Positions 43,054-55,969 are shown, counted from the stretch's first letter. The stretch: DNA of 64,000 nt from Papaver somniferum (GCF_003573695.1 NC_039359.1:79684783-79748782), one strand, 5' to 3'. Notes: generated by a model from the sequence alone, not told the origin. Made by a program: numbers and translations.

Positions 43054-45380
43054 TTAAGTCCCATGCTTAGCAAGGAACATGGGAATTGTTGCGAGGTAAG
43101 CATGAGATGATGACAGACAAGGACAAAATCGAAACGGCAAGTCATGAGGAGATGGTCAGGAAGATCCGGCTAACCTTTTTCGGGAGGTAAAGAGAACTCA
43201 TGACTCTCGCGTTGGTGGCTTTGCGTAAATTCGTCTCGTGGTGCTGCTGGCTAGGCCATGGAGTGGTAGAGATGGTTGATGGCTATGGTGCAGACTGTTG
43301 GCATCAGCTTGGAAGGGAGCCGCTAGCACAGATTTGGCGCGAAATGGAGCCGTCGGCGTTGGTCGGCTTAGAATGGATCCGTCAGCATTGGTCGGCTTGG
43401 AATGGATCTATCAGCATTGGTCGGCTTGGAATGGAGCCGTCAGCATTGGTCGGCTTGGAATGGATCAGCTTCCATAAACTTGGCGCGGGCGCTGGCTTGG
43501 GCCTGGCATGGCGTGAGCGGATAGAGTTGGCCTGGCTTGGAGTGAGCCTCTAGCGTTGGCTTGTCTTGGCAGGGAGCCATTGTCGTTGTTTGGCTTGGAA
43601 TGGTGGAAACTGTCTTCGGTCCAGGGAATGGTGTAAACTGGTTTCGGAATTTCGGCTACCAAACGGTGGTGATGACGCTGGAACTCCGGCTATCAAACGG
43701 TGGTGATGGCTCCTAGTAACTTCGTTTAAATTAGGGTTTGCCATGCCGAAACCCTAATTAGCGTTCCTTACTAAAATCGTTGTATAATTCTCGTATGAAC
43801 TCGGATTTTGACGGTCTGCCCCTCCATTTTGAACGGAAAAGAATTTCCTATTTCTCTTCGCGGGAATATTTGGGTTTTGATCTCGTTTAGGAAGTTAAAA
43901 TAGTCCGACAGCAAAACACAGGAAGAATTCAGGAGGGATGTTGCGGGCCCGAGGTAGCATAGTCGCGCCCAGTCATCTATTCCCGTTCATGGAGAAAGAA
44001 GGAATCTTTATTCTGTGCAAACTCTAGAAACTCCATCCACATGGAAAGAGGTATCGAGCCTCTTCTGTTTTCTGTTGTTCGTCCGGATCCGTGCTTTCGT
44101 CTGCAATGTCTCTCCAGTGGATTTCAAAATTTACCAAACTCCATCGCATTCTTGGGGTGGATGGATGAAATATATACTCGATAAAGATCATGTCAAGGCT
44201 AATCTTGGAGATTTTGGTTGCGTCGTCGGTCTATCCTCGACTTTAGGTTGTTCGGTGCCTGGACTTTCTAATCGTGATGATGATATGCCGTGGATGCTTA
44301 TATGATCGAATTCTTCCAGAGCCACTGGATGAAATATATGGCTTGGGAGACTGTTCCGTTGTCGATGTGTTGCTATCAAGTCTTCAAGGTCTTTGTTCCA
44401 AGCGACATCCTTCGAACCATCTTCTGAGTCTTGGACTATCATATGGAATGAGATGCGGTGAGCAGTCCCCAGTTATACTCCTGTTGGATCTGATGGCATG
44501 GCCGAATATGTGAGTGTATCTTTGTGGCATGCTTTTGGAGTCTTCGATGCACTTGTACGGCTTCATGTTGAGAAATTCCTGCGGCTCATAAAACTTCGAC
44601 AGTTATGATGTTGAAGTCAGAAATAACCTGGTTGAGGGAAGTGAAAGCTTACCGTGTTGGTAGTCCCCATGTGTAGCCTACTTTCATTGCATCACCTTGA
44701 ATACACGTCCACAGGATTTGATACATGCTTATTGTACTCTTCCGGATGTGACGTTGGGATGCCCAGAATATCACATGGACGAAATATTCTGGATAGCGAA
44801 GAGGTAGAAGTGTGAGAGTTATGTTGTTTATCGTGGCTATCTCTGTTTCTTCAAGAAAATGTTTCAGCAGCGTCTCTGGAGTTATCTCATGAGTCTCTGA
44901 TGGTCGTCAGGATGGACTACGATGAGCAGTCCCCAGTCGCACTTTTCTTTAGTTTTTGAAGTTGTTTCCTCTGAGAAGGCTTGGGATCCACCGCGGCCTC
45001 GTAAAGTATTGCAGGCCTCTTCTAGACAGAGAGGTGATGATATTCTGACCTTGTCGTGGCTATGACATTTTGGTTGACCGTGTCTTCTGAGCTTTGACAG
45101 TGAAGGGATTCCATGTAGATCCTCAGTCCCCAAGTATGGTTTACATGTTTCCATCTTGTATGGGCGTTCTACGGTGAAGCTCTGGCTAGTATCAACAAAC
45201 GAGTGGCACCGGTTCTTGGCAGCAGATGTGATCAGAAGAGACTACATTATCGTGGGAACAAAGTAGGTTGGCAGGAAATGTATGGGAGTCCATGGAAGTA
45301 AAGGTATTGGCTGAATGCGTAAGTGAGAAACTTTTCTATGACCACGAGATTTGGTGGGATGGAAAAAAAGGTGGCCACAG
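43054..45380 (-). other. Partial interior of F copy 1, noncoding
   Basis: It aligns with 50759-53260 with many substitutions and indels. The word AGTCCCCA recurs at several places (44464, 44925, 45125), plus an unframed copy at 44665. No gag or pol text. Short plus-strand frames are present, but none is a known protein. Confidence 0.6.
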
Positions 45381-46845
45381 ATTGAAATCAAAAAGATAAC
45401 AAATGTTTTTCTTAACCAGAACCAATTGAATCACTCACATCAATTGTACCGGAACTTTTGTAAGCCTAAACAATTGAAATCAAAAGATAACAAATGTTTT
45501 TCTTAACCGGAAACAATTGAAACACGCATCCATACATACACAATGGAATAAACAACAATTGTACCGAAATATTTTGTTAAGTAAAAGCAATAGAGATATA
45601 AAATAAAATCATGGATTTTCTTAAACAGGAAGACAATTAACTAACAAGATTGTTACCTCAAATTCCGCATCCTCATCTCCCCTCAATATATGTCATTCAG
45701 TGCAAGTTCACAAAAAACTCTCCCCCATTAAATGTTGTTATCCTCCCGCAAGACAAAAGAACAACAACAAAGACCAACCTTTACCAGAGAAAGGTTGAAA
45801 ACCGGTTTTAACTTTGTGATGCAAAAGTTGGAACCTTGAAACACATATGCTTTTATCTATTCCGAAATTCAACATATTGTGACTTTTTCGCATATTGTTT
45901 CCCAGAACCCCTCATGATCCTTTGATAAAGCCTACCAACAAGGGCTAGAAATTAATCCTGCTAAATAAAAAAGTCACGCAAACCACAAGGGTTATCACAA
46001 TATGAGATCGAATATCAAGGTAATAAAACCGAAATCAAACATCTCATAAACATACATAGCAATAATAAAAAGCATTTAAGCACAAGCTATGTAAACCGAA
46101 ACTATCACAATAAAAATTATAAACCAATAATTTTATTCATAATAAGTTAGTTTTATTCAGAATAGACTTTACAATTATTGAAAGCAATCAAAAACTGAAG
46201 TCTATTCTTTCAGGAGTTACTCCTTCATCTCAGCACCGGTGAGAGAAAAGTTATTACTTTCACATTTCATCTTGAGAAATTCTTCTAGTAAATAACCTTG
46301 TTTTTTGAGAAAAACCTCTTTGCATTTGAGATATTTTTGTGAAGTTTAACAAGAGCATGTAGTTCGGTCTTGGGTTGAACACAGAAGTGTGTTAACGCTT
46401 CGATACATTGATCTTTCTTCAAAGTGTTCTCTCTTTCCTTATTGCTAAGCCAATCTCTGTTAATATTTCCTCTTGATATCTTGTCTAGAGATGATGCAGA
46501 TCTATTTTTCAGGTGATCTTTCTGATATAGCATCTTATCAAGAGAAGACATTGGATCCAGACTCACAGTTCAGACAGTGAATGACCGAAAAAGGAGAATG
46601 ATCTTTATATATTTTTCATACATAATACCGAAAATATAATATTCCTATAAATACGAATATCTTGAATATTTTCAAGTACTAGATTTATAATCCCGTATAC
46701 TACTCAAAAGTGCCTTTTCTTTATCTTCCTTACAAAATATGGCACACACAGTAAGGAAGACATTTAAATACCGATCATGCGGTATTAATGAGAAACTTCC
46801 TATCATCACGAAATTTAGAACAACCAGAGTGTTCTTGATCTAGAC
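45381..46845 (-). other. Copia interior of unknown content
   Basis: 45381-45570 holds two tandem copies of a ~90-bp unit (GATTGAAATCAAAAAGATAA...; second at about 45470). A 93-codon minus-strand frame (46566-46285) is Lys/Ser-rich (MSLDPMSSLDKMLYQKDHLK at its start) and may be gag tail; I do not recognise it. The rest is AT-rich and stop-rich. No protease or integrase motif is visible. Confidence 0.4.
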
Positions 46846-47520
46846 TCATATGGAAGAGTCTCTTTTCCTTAACAGGTGTAACGAAAAATCTTGAGATTGA
46901 CTGAGGTCACACATGTACCTTTTAGAAGAAAAAAAATTCAGACAATTTTTGCATCTTGTCTTATTTTTCCATTTTCCCTTAGATGATTTACTAATATCGG
47001 AAGACATGTCCATAATTGAAATGGGTAAATCACTAATGGAACCGGAAGAAATAAGATTGACCACTAATGCAATATTAGTTATTTCCTCTTCTTCAGAATC
47101 ATATGAATCAGAGGTCTCATCAATAGTTACAGCCAATGCCTTACCACCCGTGTATTTCTTAAGATTGGGACATTCTTTTGCAATATGACCAAACCCTTTA
47201 CACTTGAAGCATTGTGGCTGATAATCATCGTCTTCTTCCTGATCTTTCTTAACTGGAACAAGATCATGTGGTCGAGACGATCGATGAGGAATCTCTTACC
47301 CCTTTTCTTTAAGAGATCTCGAAACTTTCTAGTGATCAATGACAGTGACTGTTCAATTTCATCATCAGATGAATCTGCAATCGGTTCAGACGAATCATCT
47401 ACATGTTTATTATTCTCCTAGGAGATTTCGGAATTTTTACAGATTTAAAAGCAATTCCTTTATTATGAATAGCCTATGATTCATGATCAAAGATCTTCAA
47501 CTTTCCGAAGAGTGTGCTTA
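46846..47520 (-). pseudogene. gag: Copia gag, C-terminal part with zinc knuckle
   Basis: Read down from 47520 the frame gives GKLKIFDHES and then a stop, an Asp/Ser/Glu-rich stretch (DDSSEPIADSSDDEIEQS), a basic stretch, and after a frame change CFKCKGFGHIAKEC at 47211-47170. That is a perfect C-x2-C-x4-H-x4-C knuckle. ECPNLKKYTGGKALAVTI and a Ser/Asp/Glu-rich tail to 46846 follow. This order is that of large Copia Gag proteins. The fragment is directly continuous in frame with 57885 on the far side of F copy 2. Stops and frameshifts make it inactive. Confidence 0.85.
47516..47520. repeat. Target site duplication of F copy 2 (left copy)
   Basis: GCTTA here and GCTTC at 57885-57889 flank the LTRs; four of five bases match. 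The single difference fits later mutation, as the reading frame of the host gag supports this insertion point. Confidence 0.7.
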
Positions 47521-50500
47521 TGTTTGTGGGTGAAAATGGTTTCTGCCGGTTTTGATAAATTCGTGTGTGTGGATGAAACACTGTACTGCACGACAGTACT
47601 TTTGATTCGAGAGATCAATTTGTACAATCCTGTCCTAAACCAAGAAATGGCCGTTCCAGGCTTGCTTTGGTCACAAAGTGAAGGAGAAGGGTTGGTCTTA
47701 GGGAGGGAAGCGAAGAAAGTGTTGAGACCAGAATAATTGATTCTGAAGGTGTGGTTGTTTACGACTTGTATCAGAAAGTAGAACTGGCTAGCAGAATGGA
47801 AAGCTACCAAGTGATTTCTGGATACTGTGTTGTTCTTCGACCAAAAACTTGTTGTCTGGTGGAAATGGGTGAGACCTATTTATACAAGTCGCAATAAAAC
47901 GTACCCTGGTCTCATAGGAAGTGGAAACGATTGACCGATGGAATAGTAACGTGTAACTTTGGGATTTTATGTTTCCATAATGAGGGAGGTGGATCCGCTC
48001 ACGCCATTACTCCTCGCCATTACTAACCTCCCCACTTTATGATACTTTCTGATAACAGGCGTATTGCACGCCGCACGCTGTAAACCGCCAGACCAATACC
48101 CTGATGAGCATCCCACAGTTTGTGACATGTTTGATGTCTCGAGTGTTTTCATGGAAAACATGTAGTATTTTGCTACGTGTGGCAAGTTAAAATCGAGAGG
48201 CCTTCCGTAGGAAAATAGCATGTGATGCTATTAGGCTTGTCTTGGATAGTCGCCTGAAACTTGCCACAAGCCTGACAGCTCAGTGGCAAACTTGGATGGC
48301 TGAGATTACATCTCAGGAAGAAGGGTAGCCATTTATTATGGCTACCTTCTGTTGGAGCCTGATAATGGCGCAATGACACCTTTAGTGTATGCCAGCGACA
48401 TTGCAGCATGGATGGCATGGCTCGTGTATGCCAGTGGCACGGTGGTGCAAGTGGCGCCTGGATTCAGGCGGCTGGTCGCCTAAAAGTTGCCACAAGTCTG
48501 TCAGTTTGGTGGCAAACTTGGATGGCTGAGATCACATCTCATGAGGAAAGGTAACCGTTGATTATGGCTATCTTCTGTTGGCGCCTGGTAATGGCGTAGT
48601 GGCACCTTTGGTGCATGCCAGCAGAATGGCTCGTGCATGCCAGTGGCACAATAGTGTAGGTGGCGCCTGGCGTAGCCATGACCACTAGGTGGCTGGTCGC
48701 CTAAAAGTTGCCACAAGTCTGTCAGTTCGGTGGAAAACTTGGATGACTGAGATTGTAATTCAGGAGAGAGATCGGCCATTGATTATGGACACATTCCGTT
48801 GGCACATTTTAATGGTACAATGGCATAGATGCGCCTATGGCATGGTGGCATAGCCGCGCTTGTGGTACTATGGCATGGCCAAAGCTTAGACTTGCTGCCG
48901 TGGCCAAAATTAGGGCTTGGCTCCGTGGCCAAGGCTAAGATTTGGCACCGTGGCAAAAGTTAAGGCTTGGAGGCATGGCCAAGGCAAGCATTTTGCGCCA
49001 TGGCCAAAATTAGAGCTTGGAGGCGTGGCGAAGGCTAGGATTTGGCGGCGTGGCCAAGGCTAGGATTTGGCGCCGATGACAAAATTAGGGCTTGGCGGCG
49101 TGGCCAAAGTTAGGATTTGGCGCCGTGACAAAAATTAGGGCTTGGGGGCGTGGCCAAGGCTAGGATTTTGCGTCGTGGACAAAATTAGGGCTTGGTGGCG
49201 TGGCCAAGGCTAGGATTTGGCGCAGTGGCCAAAATTAAGGCTTGGCGGCGTGGCAAAGTCTAGGATTTGGCGCCGTGGCCAAAATTAAGGTTTGGCGGCG
49301 TGGCCAACGCAAGGATTTGGCGGCGTGGCCGACGCTAGGAATTGGCGTCGTGTCCAAGATTAGGGATTGGCGGCATGGCCAAGGCTAGAATTTGGTTCCT
49401 TGGCCAATGCTAGATTTGGCGTCGTGGCCAATGCTAGATTTGGCGCCATGGCCAATGCTAGATTTGGCGCCGTGGCCAAAATTAGGGCTTGGAGGCGTGG
49501 CCAAGGCTAGGATTTGGCACCGTGTCCAAGGCTAGAATTTGGCGTCGTGGACAAAATTAGGGCTTGGCGGTGTGGCCAAGGCTAGGATTTGGCGCCGTGG
49601 CCAAAATTATGGCTTGGCGGCGTGGCCAAGGATAGGATTTGGCGTCGTGGCCAAAATTAGGGGTTGGCGGCGTTGCGAAGGCTAGAATTTGGCGCCGTGG
49701 CCAAAATTAGGGCATCGGTTAATGCTACTGAAGCAAAAGTCATGTTTCGATCATAAAACCCTAGTTGGAGTCCGTTATGGCTTTGGCCACGAACAGAAAG
49801 TGCGTTAGCATGTAGTTGCGCCATTTGTGGCACATTGGCATGCCGATTAATATGTTGGTGCGTCATGGAACGTTTGGCATGCCGATTAGAATGGTGGCGT
49901 GGAAGGTCGCGTTTGGCATGTTGGCGCGGTTACACTTCTGGTGTGAGTGTGGCGGCTTTAGAGCGACCTGATTGGTCGATGGGAAATGGGACCGGCAAGT
50001 ATGGGCCCATCCACAACTTATGTGCGTGTGGCGAGTTTAAGGCGACTTGATTGGTCGAGGGAAATAGGGACGGTTTAGGATGGGGCGTGGCCAATGGCAA
50101 GTGGCGCCGGTTGGCTTAAGGCATGTCCACGCCTCCCTTTGCTACCGCTCCTATCTTGCGGCTCCTTTTTTTCTGATTCTGGGCAAGATTTTGCATCTGC
50201 TAATCCATGGAGGATTGATTACCTAGTTTTCCTAGGCTTGATTTCGACAAGCAAGGTCAGATATACTGCGCAAGGTGCAAAACCCTAATTTCTGCAAATT
50301 AGTGAGGTTCATGAGTTTTTTGTGAGATATCACAATTATTGATTGGATTTTGTGTGATGTCACAAATTTCCTTTTTTTTTTTTACAGAGGGTAGTGTGCT
50401 TTCTGTCTGAGCATTTCGTGCAATGGCCTTAACTTTGGTACTTGGAGATCCGTGCTACTCTGCTGCGAGTGAACATAAATCCATCATTCCATACCGATAT

Positions 50501-50758
50501 TAAGGGTTCTTCCGGGGAACATAACACAGTAAAAGTACTCAGTGAGTCTTATGTAGGCTAGGTGCCGAAATTTACAGAGTGTTTGGGATGTTTGCTACAT
50601 CCGCCAGTCTGGGTAAATTTCATGTAGATATATTGAACGGCTCAATAAGTATGCCAGTGGAGAGGTTGACACTCATGGCTCTGTTTCCTTACAGGGTGAC
50701 GTCACATCAGATGTAAGGTTTTACAATTTTAACCCTAAGCTAAAAACCACCATCAACA
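47521..50758 (-). repeat. LTR Y (3' LTR of F copy 2, 3238 bp)
   Basis: Same ends and block order as Z (TGTTTGTGGGTGAAAA ... CTAAAAACCACCATCAACA), with similarity that I judge to be around 90-95% outside the repeat array. It has a TATA box on the minus strand at 47876-47884. Confidence 0.88.
48890..49712. repeat. Tandem array of 50-bp (2 x 25) units in LTR Y
   Basis: About 16 units alternate two related 25-bp halves: GCGTGGCCAAGGCTAGGATT(TGGCG) and CCGTGGCCAAAATTAGGGCT(TGGCG). Some halves are lost or repeated, for example three AATGCTAGATTTGGCGCC-type halves in a row near 49405-49480. Confidence 0.9.
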
Positions 50759-53700
50759 TTAAGTCCCCTACTTAGCTCGGAACAGTGGCATTGTTGCGGG
50801 GTAAGCATGAGATGGTGACAGACGAGGATAAAATAAAAATGGCAAGTCATGAAGAGATTGTTAGGAAGATTTGGATAACCTTTGTCGGAAGGTATGAAGA
50901 ATCTGTGATCCTTGGATTGGCGACTTTGCATAAATTCGGCTTGGCCTTGGGGTGTTGGCATCAACGTTGCAACTTTGGCTACTGATCGGCAGAGGTGGCA
51001 ATGCGACTTGGTCCGCGGAGCGGGTGCTAGACGGATATGGAAAGGTGGCTGGCGCTACTTTGGTTGGTTGACTGATGGCGCGGGTTTGGCCACGTTTTGT
51101 TGGCGCTGGCTTGGAGCGGACTTTTGGCCAGCTGTGGAGCAGAAAGGTGGCGCTGGCTATGGAGCGGAGAAGATGGTGCTGACGCGGAGCGGAGAAGATG
51201 GCGCTGTTGGCCTGCTATGAAGCGGACGCTGGATGTGGAGCGGACTGTTGGCGCTAGCTAGGTCAATGGCGCTGCTGGCTAGCTGTGAGCAGAGAAGATG
51301 GCGCTTCTTTGAACGGCTAAGATGGCGCTGCTTTGGGCTGGCGGAAACTGGCTTCAGTCCGTAGAATAGTGAAAACTGGCTTCAGTCCGTGGAATGGTGG
51401 AAAATGGCTTCAGTCCATAGAATGGTGAAAACTGGCTTCATTCCGTGGATGGTGGAAATGGCGTTGCAACTTTGGCCACAGAACACTTGATGGTGGCGCT
51501 ACAAATTTGGCCACAGACCATTGATGCTGGCGCTCGGTGCGTTAGCGCTGTCTTGACCATGAAGTGCTGGAACCACAGAGCGTAGATATTAGCACACGTC
51601 ATCTATTCTCGTTCATGGAGCAAGGGGGAATCCTTCTTCTATTCAAACCCTAGAAACTCTGTTTGTATGAAAAGGGGTATCGACCTTCTTCTTTCTTCTG
51701 TTGCTCGTCCGTCTCTATGCTTTCGTCTGCAGCGTCTGGCTTCTCTTCGTCGTTTGTTAGCGGTGGTAGAGAGAGCATTAACGGCAACAAAGCAATCTTC
51801 AATAGTTATAATCAGCATCAAGGCGAGCCAGGAGAACTCAAGGTAGTTTCTCTCGCATGTAGCCACCCAACAGTACCATCGATCTTCTCCAGATTGTGTA
51901 CTAAGGTTCTAGCTCCAGAAGAATGAGTATCTAACCTCTCCAATGGATTTGAAAATTTATCAAACTCCATTACACTCTTGGGATGGATGGATGCCATATA
52001 TGCTCGACAATGATCATGTCAGGCTAATCATGGAGATTGTGGTTGCGTTGTTGGTCAAAATCTTCTGGAACCATTGGGAGCGAAATGGATGAGTTGAGAG
52101 GCGATCCGTCGCCGATGTGCTTCTACTAGGACTTCATTCCAATCAACATCCTTTGAACCATCTTTTGAATCTTGGATTATAGTTTGGAGTGGGATGCGGC
52201 GAGAAGTCCCCAGTTATACTTCGGTTAGATCCGATGGCGTGGATGGATATGTGAGTGTATCTCTGTGGCGTTCTTTTGGGGTTTTTGATGCACGTGTACG
52301 ACTTTATGTTGAGAAATTATCACGGCTCGTATAACTTCGACAGTGACGATGTTGAAATCGGAAATAACCTGGTTGAGGGCAGTGAAGGCATCCCATTCTG
52401 GTATTCCCCATGTGTAATTATACCGAGCCTATTTTATCGTGGAAGATGTGCTTCTGCTGCATTCACTGGTAAGGTGGTGACTGCGTTTAAGCTTCTAAAC
52501 ATGAAGGAAGCTTTAGTCCCCGAGTGTATCCTACTTTAATTGCGTCTCCTTGAATCCACGCCTATGGGATTTGATAATCTTATCATACTCCCCTGGATGT
52601 GATGCTGGGATGCTTGGAATATCACATGGACGAAATATTTTGGATAACGAAGAGGTAGAAGTGAGAGAGTTATGTCGTTAATTGTGGATACCTCTGTATC
52701 TTCAAGAAAAAGGTTTCAGCTGCGTCCTTGGATTTATCTCATGAATGCTTGATTGTTGTCGGGGATGGACCGTGATGAGCAGTACCCAGTCGCACTTCTC
52801 TTTGGTTACTGAAGTTGCTTTCTCTTAGTAGGATTGGGATCCGGCGCGGCCTCGTAAAGTGTTGCAGGCGCCTTCTAGACAGAGAGGTGATGATATTCTT
52901 ACGCTACACCTTTGAAGGGTGGATGACCTTGTCTTGGACATGACTTTTTGGTTGAACGCGTCTTCTGAGCTTTGAAAGTGAAGGGATCCCGTGTAGAGCC
53001 TCAGTCCCTAAGTGTGGTTTACATGTTTCCATCTTTGTAGTGGTTGTTGCTATGGTAAAGCTCTGGATGGTATCGACAAACGAGCAGCAACATTTCTTGG
53101 CATCAGATGTGATCAGAAGAGACTACATCTTCGTGGGAACCAAAATAGGTTGGATGGAACTGCATGGGCGTCCATGGAAGCAAAGGGATTGGCTGTATAC
53201 GTAAGCGAGTAAACTGTCCATGACCACAAGGTTTGGCGAGATGGATCAAAATATGGCCACAACTATGAACCTTGGATGGCTATGATCACGATCCTTGACA
53301 GGGAGGAGTGTGGCGGCTACGAAACAATTCTTGGAAGGAAAGAGGCGTTGAAGCGGCTTCAGCTCTTGGAGAGGATGTTGAAGCTTATGGAGAAAAACGC
53401 TGAAGCTTCGTCTTCGGATCCTGGAGAAGCTTATGGAGAGAACGCTGAAGCGGAGCGACTGCTGGAACGGACATTAAAGAGGAACAACTTCTGGAGAGAA
53501 CGTTGAAGCGGCTGCTGGAGAAAACTCCAGTGAGGGCTCTATTAACCCTTGACCTCGAAAAACGACTTGATACGATATGGTATATGGGAAGACGGCACAA
53601 ATAGTGTTGGTCGGAAAGTCATGTTTTTCTCCTCATGGGAAAGAATACGATTCTTCCGTTTGATTTTCCTTTGCAATTCTCAGAGCCTTGACGGTTACAA

Positions 53701-54007
53701 TGTTGAAGCCGGAGGCCGCGTCAATCAGAATGCTGTCAAACTCGACATTCTTCAAGTGAACAGTGGTTGGGAGTCCCCAGTTTCATCTATCAATCGTTCT
53801 TTCCAGGAGAGGTTAGGGTTTGGGAACAGCTTCCCTGGCTGGAAACAGCTTCTTTCCTGATGCAGTGCGATTGAGGGATGCAAATATGTCTTGAAGCTGC
53901 ACCTTGGAGAAATGCAGAATATCACATAAATATTTCATCATAGACTGCACGATTTTGTGGGCGAAGTCCCCAGAAATCATGCAGATGGGAAGAGGGTCTC
54001 TGTGAAC
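50759..54007 (-). other. Interior of F copy 2, noncoding 3' part with repeated CCCC words
   Basis: It begins at the PPT complement (AAGTCCCCTAC, 50760-50771). AGTCCCC or close variants recur at about 52206, 52515, 53771 and 53965, with weaker ones at 52781 and 53006. 51340-51450 has four near-copies of GAAAACTGGCTTCAGTCCGT. No pol text on the minus strand. Plus-strand frames of 60-100 codons are present, but none is recognised. Confidence 0.6.
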
Positions 54008-54588
54008 TCAAGAGGGTTGTTGATTTTCTTTGCTTCGATTGTGGAGAAGTCGTTCCTGATCTTCACGTGTGATGAAATTGGATTGCTTATTCCTTTCTAC
54101 TGGGCGTTCAAGATCAACGCGAGCCTCTTCATCTATAAACATGCGTCTTGCTGAAGTGTCTGCGCCGGATGTTAAAATTATTGACTCTTGTGGTAGCCGC
54201 TCCAATAGTGTCTTGAGGAAAATAGGCATCTCTTTATGAGTTGTATCCATGTATGTGTAACCCTTACGAGAACCTTTTATCTTTCCATCAAATCAACAGT
54301 GGTAAGAAGAGATCGACTTCTTCTGGCTCTTCCAGTATCTCGTCCTGATGGTGGAGTAGCAGCGGCTCTGGTGACGGTTGAAGCTGTCACACTTGAAGAA
54401 ATGTTGGGGGTGGCGGCAACAGCTCTGTCTCTGGTGATCAGAGGTGTAACATCTGAAGGAACATTTTCCGCGCCGCTGGTGTTGGCAGGTGGCGTATCAA
54501 TGCCACTGGAAGGAGCGTTAGTACCGGGGATGATTTTAGCGCTAGTGTTCTCAGGGTTTGTTGCTGATACGGACCTGAGTTCTACCAT
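54008..54588 (-). pseudogene. gag-like N-terminus of family F
   Basis: ATG 54588 lies about 66 bp after the primer-like site. The first frame (to 54277) is rich in Ala, Thr, Ser and Pro and ends in a basic patch (RRSRSLLTTVDLMER). A second frame (54250-54008) reads ARRMFIDEEARVDLERP and ITREDQERLL, the sort of linker found before the capsid domain in Tat-type Gag. The capsid, zinc finger and pol are absent. Placement after the primer site supports a gag relic; sequence support is weak. Confidence 0.45.
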
Positions 54589-54654
54589 CTTGAGATCGGG
54601 GTTGAAAAAATGAAATTGGGAATTGGAAACTGATATTGTAACCGAGAGATTAAT

Positions 54655-54674
54655 CTCCCACTATGGTCGCTAAT
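54655..54674 (-). other. Primer-site-like sequence of family F
   Basis: On the minus strand the LTR ends CCCACAAACA and is followed by ATTAGCGACCATAGTGGGAG. This resembles the TTGGCGCCNNNNGTGGGA type of primer site used by Tat relatives, with several substitutions. Confidence 0.5.
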
Positions 54675-55969
54675 TGTTTGTGGGTGAAAACGGTTTCTGC
54701 CGGTTTTGGTAAATTCGTGTTTGTGGATGAGAAACGAGTCTAAACCCTAAACAATGTACTGCACGGGTGTACTTTTGATTCGAGAGATCAATCTGTACAA
54801 TCCTGGCCTAAACCAAGAAATGGTCGTTTCAGGCTTGCTTTGGTCACAAAGTGAAGGAGAAGGGTTGGTTTTAGGGAGGGAAGTGAAGAAAGTATTGAGA
54901 CAAGAATAGTTGATTCTGAAGGTGTGGTTGTTTGCGACTTGTATCAGAAAGTAGAATGGCTAACAGAATGGAAAGCTACCAGGTGATTTCAGGTGATTTC
55001 TGGATACTGTGTTATTCTCCGACCAAAAACTTGTTGTCTGGTGGAAATAGGTGAGACCTATTTATACAAGTCGCAATAAAACATACCCTGGTGTCATAGG
55101 AAGTGGAAACGATTGAGCGGTGGAAGAGTAACGTGTATCGTTGGGATTTTATGTTTCCATAATGAGGGAGGTGGATCCTCTCACGCCATTACTCCTCGCC
55201 ATTACTAACCGCCCCACTTTATGATACTTTCTTGTAACTGGCGTATTGCACGCCGCACGCTGTAAACCTCCAGACCAATAACCTGATGAGCATCCCCCAG
55301 TTTGTGACATGTTTGATGTCTCAAGTGTTTTCGTGGAAAACATGTAGCATTTTGCTACGTGTGGCAAGTTAAAATCGAGAGGCCTGTCGTAGGAAAATAG
55401 CATGTGATGATATTAGGCTTGTCTTGGATAGTCGCCTGAAACTTGCCACAAGACTGACAGCTCGGTGGCGAACTTGGATGGCTGAGATTGCATCTCAGGA
55501 GGAAGGATAGCCATTGATTGTGGCTACCTTCTGTTGGCGCCTGATAATGGCGCAATGGAACCTTTAGTGTATGCCAGCGGCATTGCAGCATGGCTGGCAT
55601 GGCTCGTACATGCCAGTGGCACGGTGGTGTAAGTGGCGCCTGGCGTAGCCATGGCCACTGGATTCAGGCGTATGGTCGCCTAAAAGTTGTCACAAGTCCG
55701 TCAGTTCGGTGGCATACTTGGATGGATGAGATCGCGTCTCATGAGGAAGGGTAGCCGTTGATTATGGCTACTTTCTGTTGGCGCCTGGTAATGGCGTAGT
55801 GGCATCTTTGGTGCATGCCAACGACATGGCTCGTTCATGCCAGTGGCACGGTGGTGCTTGTGGAGCCAGGCGTAGCCATGGCCACGTTCAGTTGACACCT
55901 GTTAATGGTACAATGGAATAGCCGCGCCTATGGCATGGTGGCATAGCCGCTCCTGTGATATTATGGCAT

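Larger units (their letters stand above)
39191..45380 (-). mobile_element. Family F element, copy 1: 3' LTR X and 3' part of the interior
   Basis: LTR X (39191-43053) is followed by a polypurine-tract complement (TTAAGTCCC) and interior that aligns with 50759-53260 of copy 2. The alignment stops at about 45380 (GGTGGCCACA), where unrelated, Copia-associated DNA begins. Its 5' LTR and 5' interior are therefore missing or displaced. It shows no coding domain. The PPT side marks the minus orientation. Confidence 0.75.

Noticed and set aside
48890..49712. TTAGGG/AAATTAGGG words as interstitial telomere repeats
   Set aside because: TTAGGG occurs once per 50-bp unit as part of a longer repeat and not in head-to-tail runs; the plant telomere repeat TTTAGGG is not tandemly present.
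53276..53860. Plus-strand frames rich in Glu/Arg/Leu near GAGAGGATGTTGAAGC repeats
   Set aside because: A short repeated word (about every 60 bp) gives the charged peptide; no domain, and it is absent from F copy 1.
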